From CANNDT01 sp945876205 (lineage in GTDB: Bacteria; Acidobacteriota; Vicinamibacteria; Vicinamibacterales; UBA2999), in contig CANNDT010000136.1 of NCBI GenBank assembly GCA_947503365.1, positions 1-9,365 on the forward strand: 9,365 nucleotides of DNA. Reading direction: 5' to 3'. Made by a program: the position numbers and the translations under genes. Positions 1 through 6,050 of this stretch are shown in pieces (position 1 is the stretch's first letter; each line of letters starts with the position of its first letter). The notes under the pieces were generated by a model. The model ran no database searches. It was not told the DNA's origin and worked only from the letters and a program-made list of their open reading frames with translations.

Positions 1-400
1 CCACGCGAAACCTGCCCGGCGTGGAGGGCACGTCGCGCTTGTCGCCCCACCTGCATTTCGGCGAGATTGGCCCGCTCCAGGTGTGGCGTGCCGTCACCGC
101 GCACGCGCGCGCGAAGACGGCACGGTCCGTCCCGGAAGGTGTCGAGACCTATCTCTCCCAGATCGACTGGCGCGAGTATTCCTCTCACCTGCTGCTTCAT
201 GTCCCGACGCTGCCCGAGGCGCCGCTGCGGCCCGCGTTCGCCGACTTTCCCTGGTCGGCGCACGCGCCTGGCCTCGCTGCGTGGCAACGGAGGCGCACGG
301 GCTATCCGATTGTGGACGCGGGCAGTACCCGATGCGGTTCGTCGATCATGCGACGGCCAGGCTACGGGCGCTGGAGACATGGCAGCGGGTCAGGCACTGA
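1..400 (+). pseudogene. DNA photolyase, 3' remnant with internal deletion and frameshift
   Basis: This is the C-terminal part of a deoxyribodipyrimidine photolyase (blue-light, FAD-dependent repair of UV pyrimidine dimers); its 5' part lies outside the window. From base 3 one frame reads typical photolyase sequence: GTSRLSPHLHFGEI, then WREYSSHLLLHVP, then FPWSAHAPGLAAWQ and RTGYPIVDAG, ending near base 323. The next family residues, the FAD-binding core with the MHNR, DLANN and WQW-type motifs, are absent. Instead the neighbouring frame (323-400) directly gives the extreme C-terminus, YPMRFVDHATARLRALE, with a stop at 398-400. Compared with my recollection of E. coli PhrB, about 115-120 codons are missing and the two ends are joined out of frame. 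In the original frame translation runs on to base 752 as nonsense. The gene cannot make a working photolyase as written. A misassembly at this point is the alternative explanation. Confidence 0.85.
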
Positions 401-760
401 GGTGGCCAGCCACTGCGACGTCCGAGAACGGACACGCGACGTGTGTGTTCGGTGGCCCTGTGGCTCCAAGGCCGCTGTGCGCTCGGTAGAATGGGACGAT
501 GCAGCATCTCATCCGGCAACTGCTGGCCGTGACGAGCCCCATGCTCGGCGCCTTTCGAGAGGATGCGCGAGCACGGACTCACCCTCTCGAACGCCTGACC
601 CTCCGAGTGGATATGTCTGGAGCGCACGGCGTGCCGAATCGGACATGTCCTGCGTGAGGGGCGGGCTCTTGTGCGTCCGCAGTGAACGAGCCGATACGTA
701 CCGCCGCACGGGCCGCACGACCTGTGCCGCCCTGGTGTTCTCGGTCCTCTGAGGGTGCCG
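401..760. other. Intergenic stretch without a confident gene
   Basis: These 360 bases lie between the broken photolyase and the SRPBCC gene. No open frame here resembles a family I recognise. The best candidate on the plus strand is a 52-residue frame from ATG 499 to TGA 657, listed separately. No strong hairpin followed by a T-run was seen. The stretch could hold a decayed gene, since the flanking photolyase is also damaged. Confidence 0.5.
499..657 (+). CDS. Possible leaderless small ORF, 52 residues
   Basis: This short frame begins MQHLIRQLLAVTSPMLGAF and ends GVPNRTCPA. A TAGAAT hexamer (486-491), close to the bacterial -10 consensus, sits 7 bases before the ATG at 499. That spacing would start the transcript at or next to the start codon, as in leaderless genes. 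There is no Shine-Dalgarno sequence. I do not recognise the protein. It could be a real small protein, a decayed fragment of a larger gene, or a chance frame in high-GC DNA. Confidence 0.2.
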   Translation: MQHLIRQLLAVTSPMLGAFREDARARTHPLERLTLRVDMSGAHGVPNRTCPA

Positions 761-1240
761 ATGCGCCGCATCACGTTTGTCGCGACCACGCGCCTGCCCG
801 CGTCAGCCGAGGCCGTGTTCGATTGGCACGAAGCCCCTGGCGCCTTCGAACGCTTGACGCCGCCGTGGGAACGCGTGCGGGTGATGCGGCACGAAGGTGG
901 GATTCGTGACGGCGCCCAGGTCTCGCTGCGCGTGGGCCCGGCGCCCTTCTCGCTGCGGTGGGACCTGGAGCATCGGGACTACCAGCACGGCCGCTCGTTC
1001 ACCGACCTGCAGGTGGCCGGTCCATTTCGGTACTGGAAGCACGTGCACCGGATGATTCCGCAAGGGCCGCAGGCTTCCGTCCTCGAAGACACGATCGAGT
1101 ACGAGCTGCCGTTCGGCGCGATCGGATGGCTGGTCGGCCGGCCCTTCGTCCAACGAAAACTGACGCGGCTGTTTGCCTTCCGGCACGAGGTCACCCGGCA
1201 GGCGTTCGAACGCCAGACTGGGCGGCCAGCGAGAGACTAA
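761..1240 (+). CDS. SRPBCC-family (START/Bet v1-like) protein
   Basis: This 159-residue protein of the SRPBCC helix-grip fold makes a hydrophobic ligand pocket; the ligand is unknown. Homologues are often labelled 'cell division inhibitor-like', without firm evidence. The family pattern is clear: an N-terminal strand ending in SAEAVFDWHEAPGAFERL, then PPWERVRVMRHEGGIRDG, LRWDLEHRDYQHGRSFTD, a GPFRYWKHVH motif, LEDTIEYELPFGAIGWL, and a C-terminal helix around RKLTRLFAFRHEV. ATG 761 is preferred over GTG 755 because GAGGG (751-755) sits 5 bases upstream of the ATG and overlaps the GTG. No signal peptide or membrane segment is evident, so it is likely cytoplasmic. In several bacteria this family neighbours photolyase genes, which fits the photolyase remnant upstream. 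The gene appears intact. Confidence 0.85.
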   Translation: MRRITFVATTRLPASAEAVFDWHEAPGAFERLTPPWERVRVMRHEGGIRDGAQVSLRVGPAPFSLRWDLEHRDYQHGRSFTDLQVAGPFRYWKHVHRMIPQGPQASVLEDTIEYELPFGAIGWLVGRPFVQRKLTRLFAFRHEVTRQAFERQTGRPARD

Positions 1241-1261
1241 AGGGTCATGAGGCACGATCCC

Positions 1262-1942
1262 ATGCCGCACGTCGTCGTTGAACAGGCCGGTCCGATCGCG
1301 GCGGTGTTTGCCGCGCTGGATTCCTTCGTCGTCACGGATGGCAATCTGACCCTTCGGATCACCGATGTCTTCCTCAAGCGCCGTGGGACGATGATGTTGC
1401 TCGAAGCCGTCGTCGGCGACAAACCCCCATCACAGACCTTCTTTGTCCAGCTCTCCCAGAAAGATCAGGCGATCACCGTGCGTCTGCTGCCGGCCACCGA
1501 TCCCGAGGAGAAGACGTCCGCGGTCAAACGCCTCATGGCGCTCGTCGCGCAGCGTATTCGCCAGAACGTGCCGCGCCAACCTTACTCCACGGAGATCTTG
1601 GTCCCCTGCCGGGGCGGCTCGCTCCTCGCCGCAATCTGTTCGTCCAGGAGTTCCCGCAGCCCTTTCAACACTTCCAGGTGCGCGGCCTGGAAGTGCTGGC
1701 TGACCGCCTCGGACGGCGCGAGCCGACGGAGAAACGCGGTCAACAGCGGACCCGCGCCCCGGCACCCGCAGTCGCACGGCGTCTGTGTGTCGGTCTCACT
1801 CATGATGCCTCCCTCAACTCGACGACCAGCGTCGTCCCCTCGAATGTCGCCCGCCGCGGCTGCAGCGCCGCGATGCTTCTCGGCAGCTCCACGTGCCGCC
1901 GCAGTACGCCGATTTCAATCACGAGCTCGTCGCCCTTCTTGA
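1262..1942 (+). CDS. Unrecognised protein whose 3' end runs into a repeat
   Basis: The first 107 codons (1262-1582) look like a real small protein: strands around GNLTLRITDVFLKRRGTMML and LEAVVGDKPPSQTFFVQLSQ, then KDQAITVRLLPATDPEEK, and a closing helix VKRLMALVAQRIRQ. I do not recognise the family. From base 1583 the frame enters the direct repeat, where it is antisense to the 73-residue small gene and the arsA fragment. The last 119 residues are therefore low-complexity shadow translation, ending only at TGA 1940-1942. The natural stop has probably been lost at the repeat boundary. Start: ATG 1262 has GAGG 9 bases upstream; ATG 1247 in the same frame would add MRHDP. It begins about 20 bases after the SRPBCC gene and may be co-transcribed with it. 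Confidence 0.45.
   Translation: MPHVVVEQAGPIAAVFAALDSFVVTDGNLTLRITDVFLKRRGTMMLLEAVVGDKPPSQTFFVQLSQKDQAITVRLLPATDPEEKTSAVKRLMALVAQRIRQNVPRQPYSTEILVPCRGGSLLAAICSSRSSRSPFNTSRCAAWKCWLTASDGASRRRNAVNSGPAPRHPQSHGVCVSVSLMMPPSTRRPASSPRMSPAAAAAPRCFSAAPRAAAVRRFQSRARRPS
1582..1803 (-). CDS. Small conserved-looking protein, 73 residues, Cys-rich N-terminus
   Basis: This small cytoplasmic protein is of unknown function. It starts MSETDTQTPCDCGCRG, with three cysteines spaced C-D-C-G-C that could bind a metal, and continues with an amphipathic helix around HFQAAHLEVLKGLRELLDEQ. It ends in a basic GTKISVE tail. ATG 1803 follows a good Shine-Dalgarno (GGGAGG, 4 bases upstream) and overlaps the TGA of the arsA fragment as ATGA, the arrangement of a translationally coupled partner. 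In the other repeat copy the full-length arsA-type gene has the same junction, but there the small gene carries a 7-nt deletion. This copy is therefore the only intact version in the window. Its promoter is uncertain because upstream it now has only a 49-codon arsA stub and an IS relic. I infer a role linked to the ArsA-type ATPase from the overlap alone. Confidence 0.6.
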   Translation of the reverse strand: MSETDTQTPCDCGCRGAGPLLTAFLRRLAPSEAVSQHFQAAHLEVLKGLRELLDEQIAARSEPPRQGTKISVE

Positions 1943-1950
1943 AGAGGCCG
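1583..1950. repeat. Direct repeat, left copy (368 bp)
   Basis: This segment matches 7315-7675 in the same orientation. By eye there are 7 substitutions and one 7-nt insertion in this copy (between the ccaggtgc and ggaagtgc stretches near 1680-1690), about 98% identity elsewhere. Similarity begins within the stop codon of the small gene (TAA here, TAG in the other copy) and ends at the arsA codon for Gly348. The left copy contains an intact small gene and the last 49 codons of arsA. Such identity, including silent sites, indicates recent duplication rather than old paralogy. Confidence 0.95.
1800..1950 (-). pseudogene. ArsA-type ATPase, C-terminal fragment (last 49 codons)
   Basis: The minus strand encodes GLFKKGDELVIEIGVLRRHV through LVVELREAS and a TGA. 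This matches residues 348-396 of the full-length ATPase at 7525-8715, with Gly to Glu in the RRHVELP stretch and Gly to Arg near the end. It is part of the C-terminal HSP20-like domain only; the P-loop ATPase part is absent. The homology stops at 1950, inside the loop of an inverted repeat, where a transposase relic begins. It is non-functional as an ATPase and arose by partial duplication. Confidence 0.9.
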
Positions 1951-1970
1951 CAGCCTCTTCAAGAAGGGCG
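1931..1970. repeat. Perfect 18-bp inverted repeat with a 4-base loop
   Basis: Left arm 1931-1948 (CGCCCTTCTTGAAGAGGC) and right arm 1953-1970 are exact reverse complements around the loop CGCA. The left arm belongs to the arsA fragment and is also present in the right repeat copy (7656-7673). The right arm has no counterpart there. The structure sits exactly on the breakpoint between duplicated arsA sequence and the transposase relic. It has no T-run on either side, so it is not a typical intrinsic terminator. Confidence 0.9.
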
Positions 1971-2131
1971 CTCTCGGTCTCAATCTCCTTCAGACGTTTT
2001 GCGTCCGACACGCCCATCCACCGCACTGACTTCCGAGCTCCCTGCCGCCGGCGTCGTTCCTTCACGGGCGCTCGGGCATCGACCTGCCAGAGAAGTCCCG
2101 CGATCTGTGCGTCCGTGAATCACTTGCTCAT
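1971..2131 (-). mobile_element. IS3-family orfA relic (degenerate)
   Basis: The minus strand reads MSK, a TGA stop (2120-2122), then FTDAQIAGLLWQVDARAPVK and, further on, MGVSDAKRLKEIETE. These resemble the start (RFTDEQIA...) and the GVSDAKRLKELE segment of IS3-family OrfA, the DNA-binding helix-turn-helix component. The family's helix-turn-helix centre (HGIS.ATFY.W) is missing or scrambled; the spacing is about 8 codons short, and a one-base loss before GVSD would explain the altered frame. The codon-4 stop looks like an Arg CGA changed to TGA. There is no orfB and no recognisable terminal inverted repeat, so the element is dead. Its 3' side is cut off at the inverted repeat that joins it to the arsA fragment. 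Confidence 0.7.
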
Positions 2132-2171
2132 CGCCCGACCCTTTCGCTGGGCCGGACTGTGAACCAGAACG

Positions 2172-2768
2172 CTACCCAACGGTCGCGGGACGTCGCTGAG
2201 GAAAACTTGGAAAGAACAGTTGTGGCAAAGAGACGCGTGAACGGGGCTGGCCGAAGAAGCCGGTGGCACGCTCGAAGCGATCCAGCGTCGCTAAGGCGCT
2301 CTGCATCGAGTCTTTCTGTGTGGCTTCGAACTCCACGCACGTGATGCGGAGGGACTCGGCGGCGGCCACGTAGTGGACCACCTCGCACTCGGGGTAGTAC
2401 CACACGTTCACATCTTTGTGGATGGTACCGCTCCAGGCCAGGCCGAGGCATTCGACGAACGACTCGACCTGTGCCGTCTGGTCGCCGGCGTGACTCCCGA
2501 GATCGAGGTTCACCTCGGTGCGTACCTCCGTGTCGATTCCGAGCGACTTGATGGTCAGCTGCTGCAGCTCCGCGTCGAGTCGATGGCGGATCACGAAACC
2601 CCGCGCAGCGCCGTGTTCGGTCAGGTAGTAGCGGTCCCTCACGCGGATGTTGTTGGTGCGCGTGGGCCCAAGATCATCGAGCGTCTGGCGGAAACGCGCC
2701 AGGTCGAACCCGTCAGAGACGATGAACTTGTGCTCGATCTCAGTGAAACGTAGGTCGTCCATCTCCAC
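2172..2768 (-). CDS. CYTH-domain protein (triphosphate-tunnel fold)
   Basis: This 198-residue CYTH-superfamily protein belongs to the fold of class IV adenylate cyclases, thiamine triphosphatases and inorganic triphosphatases, which bind triphosphates and divalent metal in a beta-tunnel. The signature ExExK is present (EIEHK, residues 10-14). Tunnel-lining basic and acidic pairs follow: IRHR (60-63), LTIKS (71-75), EVRTEV (81-86) and CVEFEA (144-149). Family assignment is firm but substrate is not; adenylate cyclase, ThTPase and PPPase cannot be told apart here. GTG 2768 is chosen because AGGAGG lies 7 bases upstream; ATG 2762 would be 13 bases away. It is the last gene of the minus-strand run, 22 bases after the PLD-like gene. 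The final residues (FFPSFPQRRPATVG) look less conserved, and the stop is only about 40 bases from the IS relic. Confidence 0.85.
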   Translation of the reverse strand: MEMDDLRFTEIEHKFIVSDGFDLARFRQTLDDLGPTRTNNIRVRDRYYLTEHGAARGFVIRHRLDAELQQLTIKSLGIDTEVRTEVNLDLGSHAGDQTAQVESFVECLGLAWSGTIHKDVNVWYYPECEVVHYVAAAESLRITCVEFEATQKDSMQSALATLDRFERATGFFGQPRSRVSLPQLFFPSFPQRRPATVG

Positions 2769-2790
2769 GTGCGTGCCTCCTGTGGCGGGG

Positions 2791-3942
2791 TTACATCCAG
2801 CGCTTCAGCGGTGCCAGGGCTGCCCGTTTGAACCTGAGCCTGGCAGGCTGCGCCGCGAGGCCACCCTGGCTGACCTGCAGGTTCTGCCGATTCGCCCGCA
2901 ACTCGCCCAGGATCTCGAGCACCGGCGCAATCGCGCGCGGGTCACGGCTGGCGAGCATGGCCTCGGCCAGCCGGTCGTGAGCGGCATGCTCGAAGTTGTA
3001 GCTGCCGAACGCCACCCACGCCTCGTCGATGAGGATGATCTTCGAGTGCTCGCCGTGACGGTTCTCGAACACCCGCACACCAGCTCCCAGCAGTCGCGGG
3101 TAGTGGGCCGCGGCGGCGATCCAGGCCAGTTCGGTCGCCGGAAGGGCGTCCAGGTGAGAGTGGTGCACCTCGACGCGCACGCCGCGCCCAGCGGACCGCA
3201 CCAGGGCGTCCACCAGCGTATCGACAGGCTTGAAGTAGAAGCTCGTAATGCTGATGGATTGCCGGGCCTGGTTGATCATCTCGACCAGCCGGTCCGTCAC
3301 CACGTTCGGGCCGGGCCAGCCCAGGGGGCCGAACGGGCCCTGATGCTGGTTCGGGTCGCACATCCAGTAGTCGAAGAGGATGCTGCCCGGTGGGCACGCG
3401 TCCTCGCGGCCGAGCCGTTCGAGGTGTCGCGGGTCGACCGTGCCTCCCAGGTCGGCGTAGCTCTGGAGCAGCGTGCGGGCGATGGGGCCGCTGACGAGCA
3501 CGGAATACTCGTTCCAGCCCTCGAACGACTGCTTCGTGACGTTGCTGCTCCCGAAGATGGCGACGCCGGCCTCCGAGACCTGTATTTTTACGTGATGTCC
3601 ACCGCCGAGCCATCGGCCGAGCCGCTGGCGGGGGCGGTAGAGGCTGACGTCGGCGCCTGCGCGTTCGAGGTCCGCAAGGCGCGCTGCCAGTGCCGCCTTG
3701 TCCGGGGGCGACATCAACACGCCACCCAGTCGTTGCCCGAAGCCATCGATGAACAGGTGCACCCGCACGCCTCGCCCCTGTGCCGCGGCCAGCGCATCGA
3801 TCAATTCGAGGCCGTAGGCGTCGTACTCGATGTAGTAGGTCGACAGATACAGGAACTCCCGTGCCACGCGAATCATCTGCAGGCGGCGTGCCCATTCGAG
3901 CCCCCGGTTCCAGAGCGGTTCCAGGGTGGTGGCGCTGACCAT
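2791..3942 (-). CDS. Phospholipase D-like (cardiolipin synthase-type) protein
   Basis: This 383-residue protein has two PLD-like domains. The first (about 20-160) has YIEYDAYGLELIDAL, VRVHLFIDGFG and the motif HHVKIQVSE (H117, K119, with Glu124 where HKD has Asp), then FGSSNVTKQSFEGWNEYSV. The second (about 220-340) has SITSFYFKP, VRVEVHHSH and a complete HKD motif, HSKIILID (H299, K301, D306), followed by FGSYNFEHAAHD. Such proteins transfer or hydrolyse phosphodiesters through a histidine intermediate, most often on phospholipids, although the substrate cannot be read from sequence. No strong membrane helix is seen. ATG 3942 begins 7 bases after the SDR stop; the longer frame upstream would be antisense-like junk inside the SDR gene. 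The Shine-Dalgarno is weak, so translational coupling to the SDR is likely. Confidence 0.85.
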   Translation of the reverse strand: MVSATTLEPLWNRGLEWARRLQMIRVAREFLYLSTYYIEYDAYGLELIDALAAAQGRGVRVHLFIDGFGQRLGGVLMSPPDKAALAARLADLERAGADVSLYRPRQRLGRWLGGGHHVKIQVSEAGVAIFGSSNVTKQSFEGWNEYSVLVSGPIARTLLQSYADLGGTVDPRHLERLGREDACPPGSILFDYWMCDPNQHQGPFGPLGWPGPNVVTDRLVEMINQARQSISITSFYFKPVDTLVDALVRSAGRGVRVEVHHSHLDALPATELAWIAAAAHYPRLLGAGVRVFENRHGEHSKIILIDEAWVAFGSYNFEHAAHDRLAEAMLASRDPRAIAPVLEILGELRANRQNLQVSQGGLAAQPARLRFKRAALAPLKRWM

Positions 3943-3949
3943 GCGGGCG

Positions 3950-4690
3950 CTACAGCCGGTAACCGCCGGCCACGTCGATGTTGGCGCCCGTGACGTAGGA
4001 CGCGTCGAGCAGGAACTCAACGGCGTGCGTAATATCCCCGAGCGTGCCGGCACGGCCGAGGGGAACCCAGCGGCCAATCTCTTCGGGCGAGGGCAAGTCG
4101 ATCGAGTTCTCCAGTTGCCCGGGCGACACCATGTTCACGCGGATGCCACGCGACGCGTAGGCGGCGGCCAGCGACCGGGTCAGCACGAGCAGTCCGGTCT
4201 TGCTGACGTAGTAGTCCGCGCCGTACTCGTTCGCGCGGATGCCTTCGAGCCCGGCCATGCCAATGTTGATGATGTTGCCGCCTTCACGCATCACGGCCAG
4301 GGCGTGAAAGCAGCAGTAGTACGCACCGGACAGGTTGCTGGCGAGGGTCGCATCCCACACCGCCGGGTCGAGCCTGGTGACATGCTGGGGATTGTAATTA
4401 CCCACGTTGTTGACCAGCAGGTCGACGTGGCCTTCGCGCGCGGTGACGTCCTCGAAGACGACCCGCACCTGGGCCTCCACGGCGACGTCGAGCACCCGCG
4501 CTCGCGCGGTTCCGCCGTGTACCTGAATCTCCTCGACGAGCGAAGCCGCCTCGGCATCCGAGCCACGATAGAGCACAACCACCGCGTATCCGCGTCTCGC
4601 GAGCATGGCGCACAAGTGCCGGCCCAGGCGTCTGGCGCCGCCGGTCACGACAGCCACCGGTCCGGCGTGTTCCAGCCGCGCGTCACTCAT
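3950..4690 (-). CDS. SDR-family oxidoreductase, pteridine reductase/FolM-like
   Basis: This 246-residue short-chain dehydrogenase has a Rossmann fold. The nucleotide motif TGGARRLG (17-24) fits TGxxxRxG of the pteridine reductase/FolM group, which reduces dihydropterins with NADPH. Also seen are NNVG (94-97), the active-site YxxxK (Y160, K164, in YYVSK), and a C-terminal VTGANIDVAGGYRL tail. Oddly, the usual catalytic Ser (or the Asp of pteridine reductases) before the active site is not evident: the segment reads NIINIGMAGLEG. The start ATG 4690 overlaps the folB stop as ATGA, so the two genes are translationally coupled. A dihydropterin role rests mainly on this neighbour and on the TGxxxRxG motif. 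A generic 3-oxoacyl-ACP reductase-like SDR is the alternative. Confidence 0.75.
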   Translation of the reverse strand: MSDARLEHAGPVAVVTGGARRLGRHLCAMLARRGYAVVVLYRGSDAEAASLVEEIQVHGGTARARVLDVAVEAQVRVVFEDVTAREGHVDLLVNNVGNYNPQHVTRLDPAVWDATLASNLSGAYYCCFHALAVMREGGNIINIGMAGLEGIRANEYGADYYVSKTGLLVLTRSLAAAYASRGIRVNMVSPGQLENSIDLPSPEEIGRWVPLGRAGTLGDITHAVEFLLDASYVTGANIDVAGGYRL

Positions 4691-5046
4691 GACCGGGCGC
4701 GCTCGACGCGGACAAACGAGCACGACGCCGAGGGGACGGCCGCGGGTTTGCGGACCTCGAGCCGCACCCGCTGCACCTGCGGGAACTCTGCCAGCAGCAA
4801 GCGCGCGGCTTCCTCGGCCAGCGTTTCGATCAGCTGGAAGGCGCGCTGGCGCGCCAGCCGCGCCACACCGCTGGCCACGCGGTCGTAATCGACGGCGTCC
4901 GCGATTGCATCGGACGCGGCCGGTTCCGCGAAGTCGTAGTCGAGCTCGACGTCGACGAGCAGGGCTTGTTCTTCCACGCGCTCGTGCTCGTAGATGCCGA
5001 TGATGCAGTCCACACGTAGGCCCTTCAGGCCGGTCGTCCCTGTCAC
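4687..5046 (-). CDS. folB: Dihydroneopterin aldolase
   Basis: This 119-residue enzyme is of normal FolB length. It converts 7,8-dihydroneopterin to 6-hydroxymethyl-7,8-dihydropterin and glycolaldehyde in folate biosynthesis, in the cytoplasm, usually as an octamer. Active-site residues known from the S. aureus enzyme are all present at the same numbers: Glu22 (GIYEHERVEEQ), Tyr54 (AVDYDRV), Glu74 (LIETLAE) and Lys100 (EVRKPAAV). The start is GTG 5046, supported by AGGAG 7 bases upstream (GGCAGGAGAACGCTAGTG). It lies 41 bases after the methyltransferase stop and overlaps the SDR by 4 bases. Together with folE, transcribed divergently about 1 kb away, it supplies early steps of pterin/folate synthesis. 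The next enzymes (folK, folP) are not in the window. FolX-type epimerase activity is a less likely alternative. Confidence 0.9.
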   Translation of the reverse strand: MTGTTGLKGLRVDCIIGIYEHERVEEQALLVDVELDYDFAEPAASDAIADAVDYDRVASGVARLARQRAFQLIETLAEEAARLLLAEFPQVQRVRLEVRKPAAVPSASCSFVRVERARS

Positions 5047-5087
5047 TAGCGTTCTCCTGCCGGTTCGCCGCGCGCTACGTGCCCGCC

Positions 5088-5873
5088 CTATGCGGGCCGG
5101 TGCGCTCTCCAGATCTGCTCGCGAGCCGTGGGCAGGGCAAACGGCTCACCCTCGAAGCTACCGTAGCAGGCATCCACCACGAACCCCACGCCGGTGAGGA
5201 GTTCCTGCGCCTGCGCGGGTTCGAGCCAGCTCAGACTGAGGCGCCGATACTGGCGCCGCGCGAGCAGGCCGTCGGCATCGAGCTGGTCTTCCCAGGTCAC
5301 CACCCGAATCGACTGCGATGCCTCGTCGACAAGCGACGTCACCCAGAGCAGGGCATCGGCGCCGGCCGGCGTGTGGTACTCGGCTCGCAGTTGCACGCGC
5401 CGCATGTCGGCGGCGAGTGCTGGGGTCATCAGGAAGTCGTCGAAGAGGAACACGCCACCGGGGCGCAGCTCGCTGAACACGTGGGCAACGGCCGCCAGCT
5501 TGTCATCGAGCGAGATCAAATGGCCCAGACTGTGGTACGGCAGCGCGATGAGGGCCGCCGGTCGATCGAGGGTGAACGTCCGAAAATCGGCCTCCAGCAG
5601 TTTCAGGCTTGCCGAAACGCCAGCACGCACAGCGCGCTGGCGGCACAGTTCGAGCATGGGCCTCGACAGGTCCACCCCGACAACCTCGCGCCCGCGGGTC
5701 ACGGCCTCGACGGCGATGCGGCCGTCGCCCACGCCAAGCTCGACCACGGGGCCATCCGCCCGCAGGTAGGCGTCGACGTAGAAGGAGAGGTTCGCCCGGG
5801 CCGCCGGTGCCGTGTCCGTCCACACGCCGTAGATTTCTGAAAACGCGTCGTATTCGGACCGCGACACCGTCAC
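5088..5873 (-). CDS. Class I SAM-dependent methyltransferase
   Basis: This 261-residue methyltransferase of unknown substrate opens SRSEYDAFSEIYGVW, common in small-molecule methyltransferases. The SAM-binding motif I, VVELGVGDGRIA (43-54), is followed by an acidic strand end (VVGVDLS, D68), then LLEADFRTF (92-100), LPYHSLGHL, and LRPGGVFLFDDF (136-147). It is the first gene of the five-gene minus-strand run. The start is uncertain. GTG 5873 (MTVSRSEYD...) is used; GTG 5867 is next. Neither has a clear Shine-Dalgarno, and a TATCCT hexamer 6 bases before GTG 5873 could be a -10 box of a leaderless transcript. The frame stays open upstream to 6314, but that part is antisense to folE and unlike any protein. 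Co-location with pterin genes is suggestive only. Confidence 0.85.
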   Translation of the reverse strand: MTVSRSEYDAFSEIYGVWTDTAPAARANLSFYVDAYLRADGPVVELGVGDGRIAVEAVTRGREVVGVDLSRPMLELCRQRAVRAGVSASLKLLEADFRTFTLDRPAALIALPYHSLGHLISLDDKLAAVAHVFSELRPGGVFLFDDFLMTPALAADMRRVQLRAEYHTPAGADALLWVTSLVDEASQSIRVVTWEDQLDADGLLARRQYRRLSLSWLEPAQAQELLTGVGFVVDACYGSFEGEPFALPTAREQIWRAHRPA

Positions 5874-6050
5874 TAATACAGGATACCCCACCGAGCCGCC
5901 CACGAAAGCCGGAACGACCGCGTCCCTCCCCGTCGTCGCCCCGAAGAATCGGGTATCCGCCGAGGTACACTGCCAGACGCGCGGAACGGCGGCGGTCGGG
6001 AGAGCGGGTCTGGCCTCCTGCGGCTGTGCGGTCCGCCCTGGAGGTAAGGC
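5874..6050. promoter_or_regulatory. Divergent intergenic promoter region
   Basis: These 177 bases separate the divergently transcribed methyltransferase-folB run (minus) and the folE-BLUF pair (plus), so promoters for both must lie here or nearby. Weak candidates are TATCCT on the minus strand just before GTG 5873, and TACACT at 5966-5971 on the plus strand. Neither has a convincing -35 element. No operator palindrome or riboswitch was recognised. Confidence 0.4.

Noticed and set aside
1931..1970. Intrinsic transcription terminator
   Set aside because: The stem is long and perfect, but no T-run follows on either strand. It is better explained as a rearrangement footprint, though it might still slow transcription.
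2647..3993. Long plus-strand open frame (448 codons)
   Set aside because: It is antisense to the CYTH, PLD-like and SDR genes, which have clear motifs; long shadow frames are expected in high-GC DNA.
3943..4077. Longer start for the PLD-like gene
   Set aside because: The extra N-terminal residues fall inside the SDR coding region and lack family resemblance; ATG 3942 lies 7 bases after the SDR stop.
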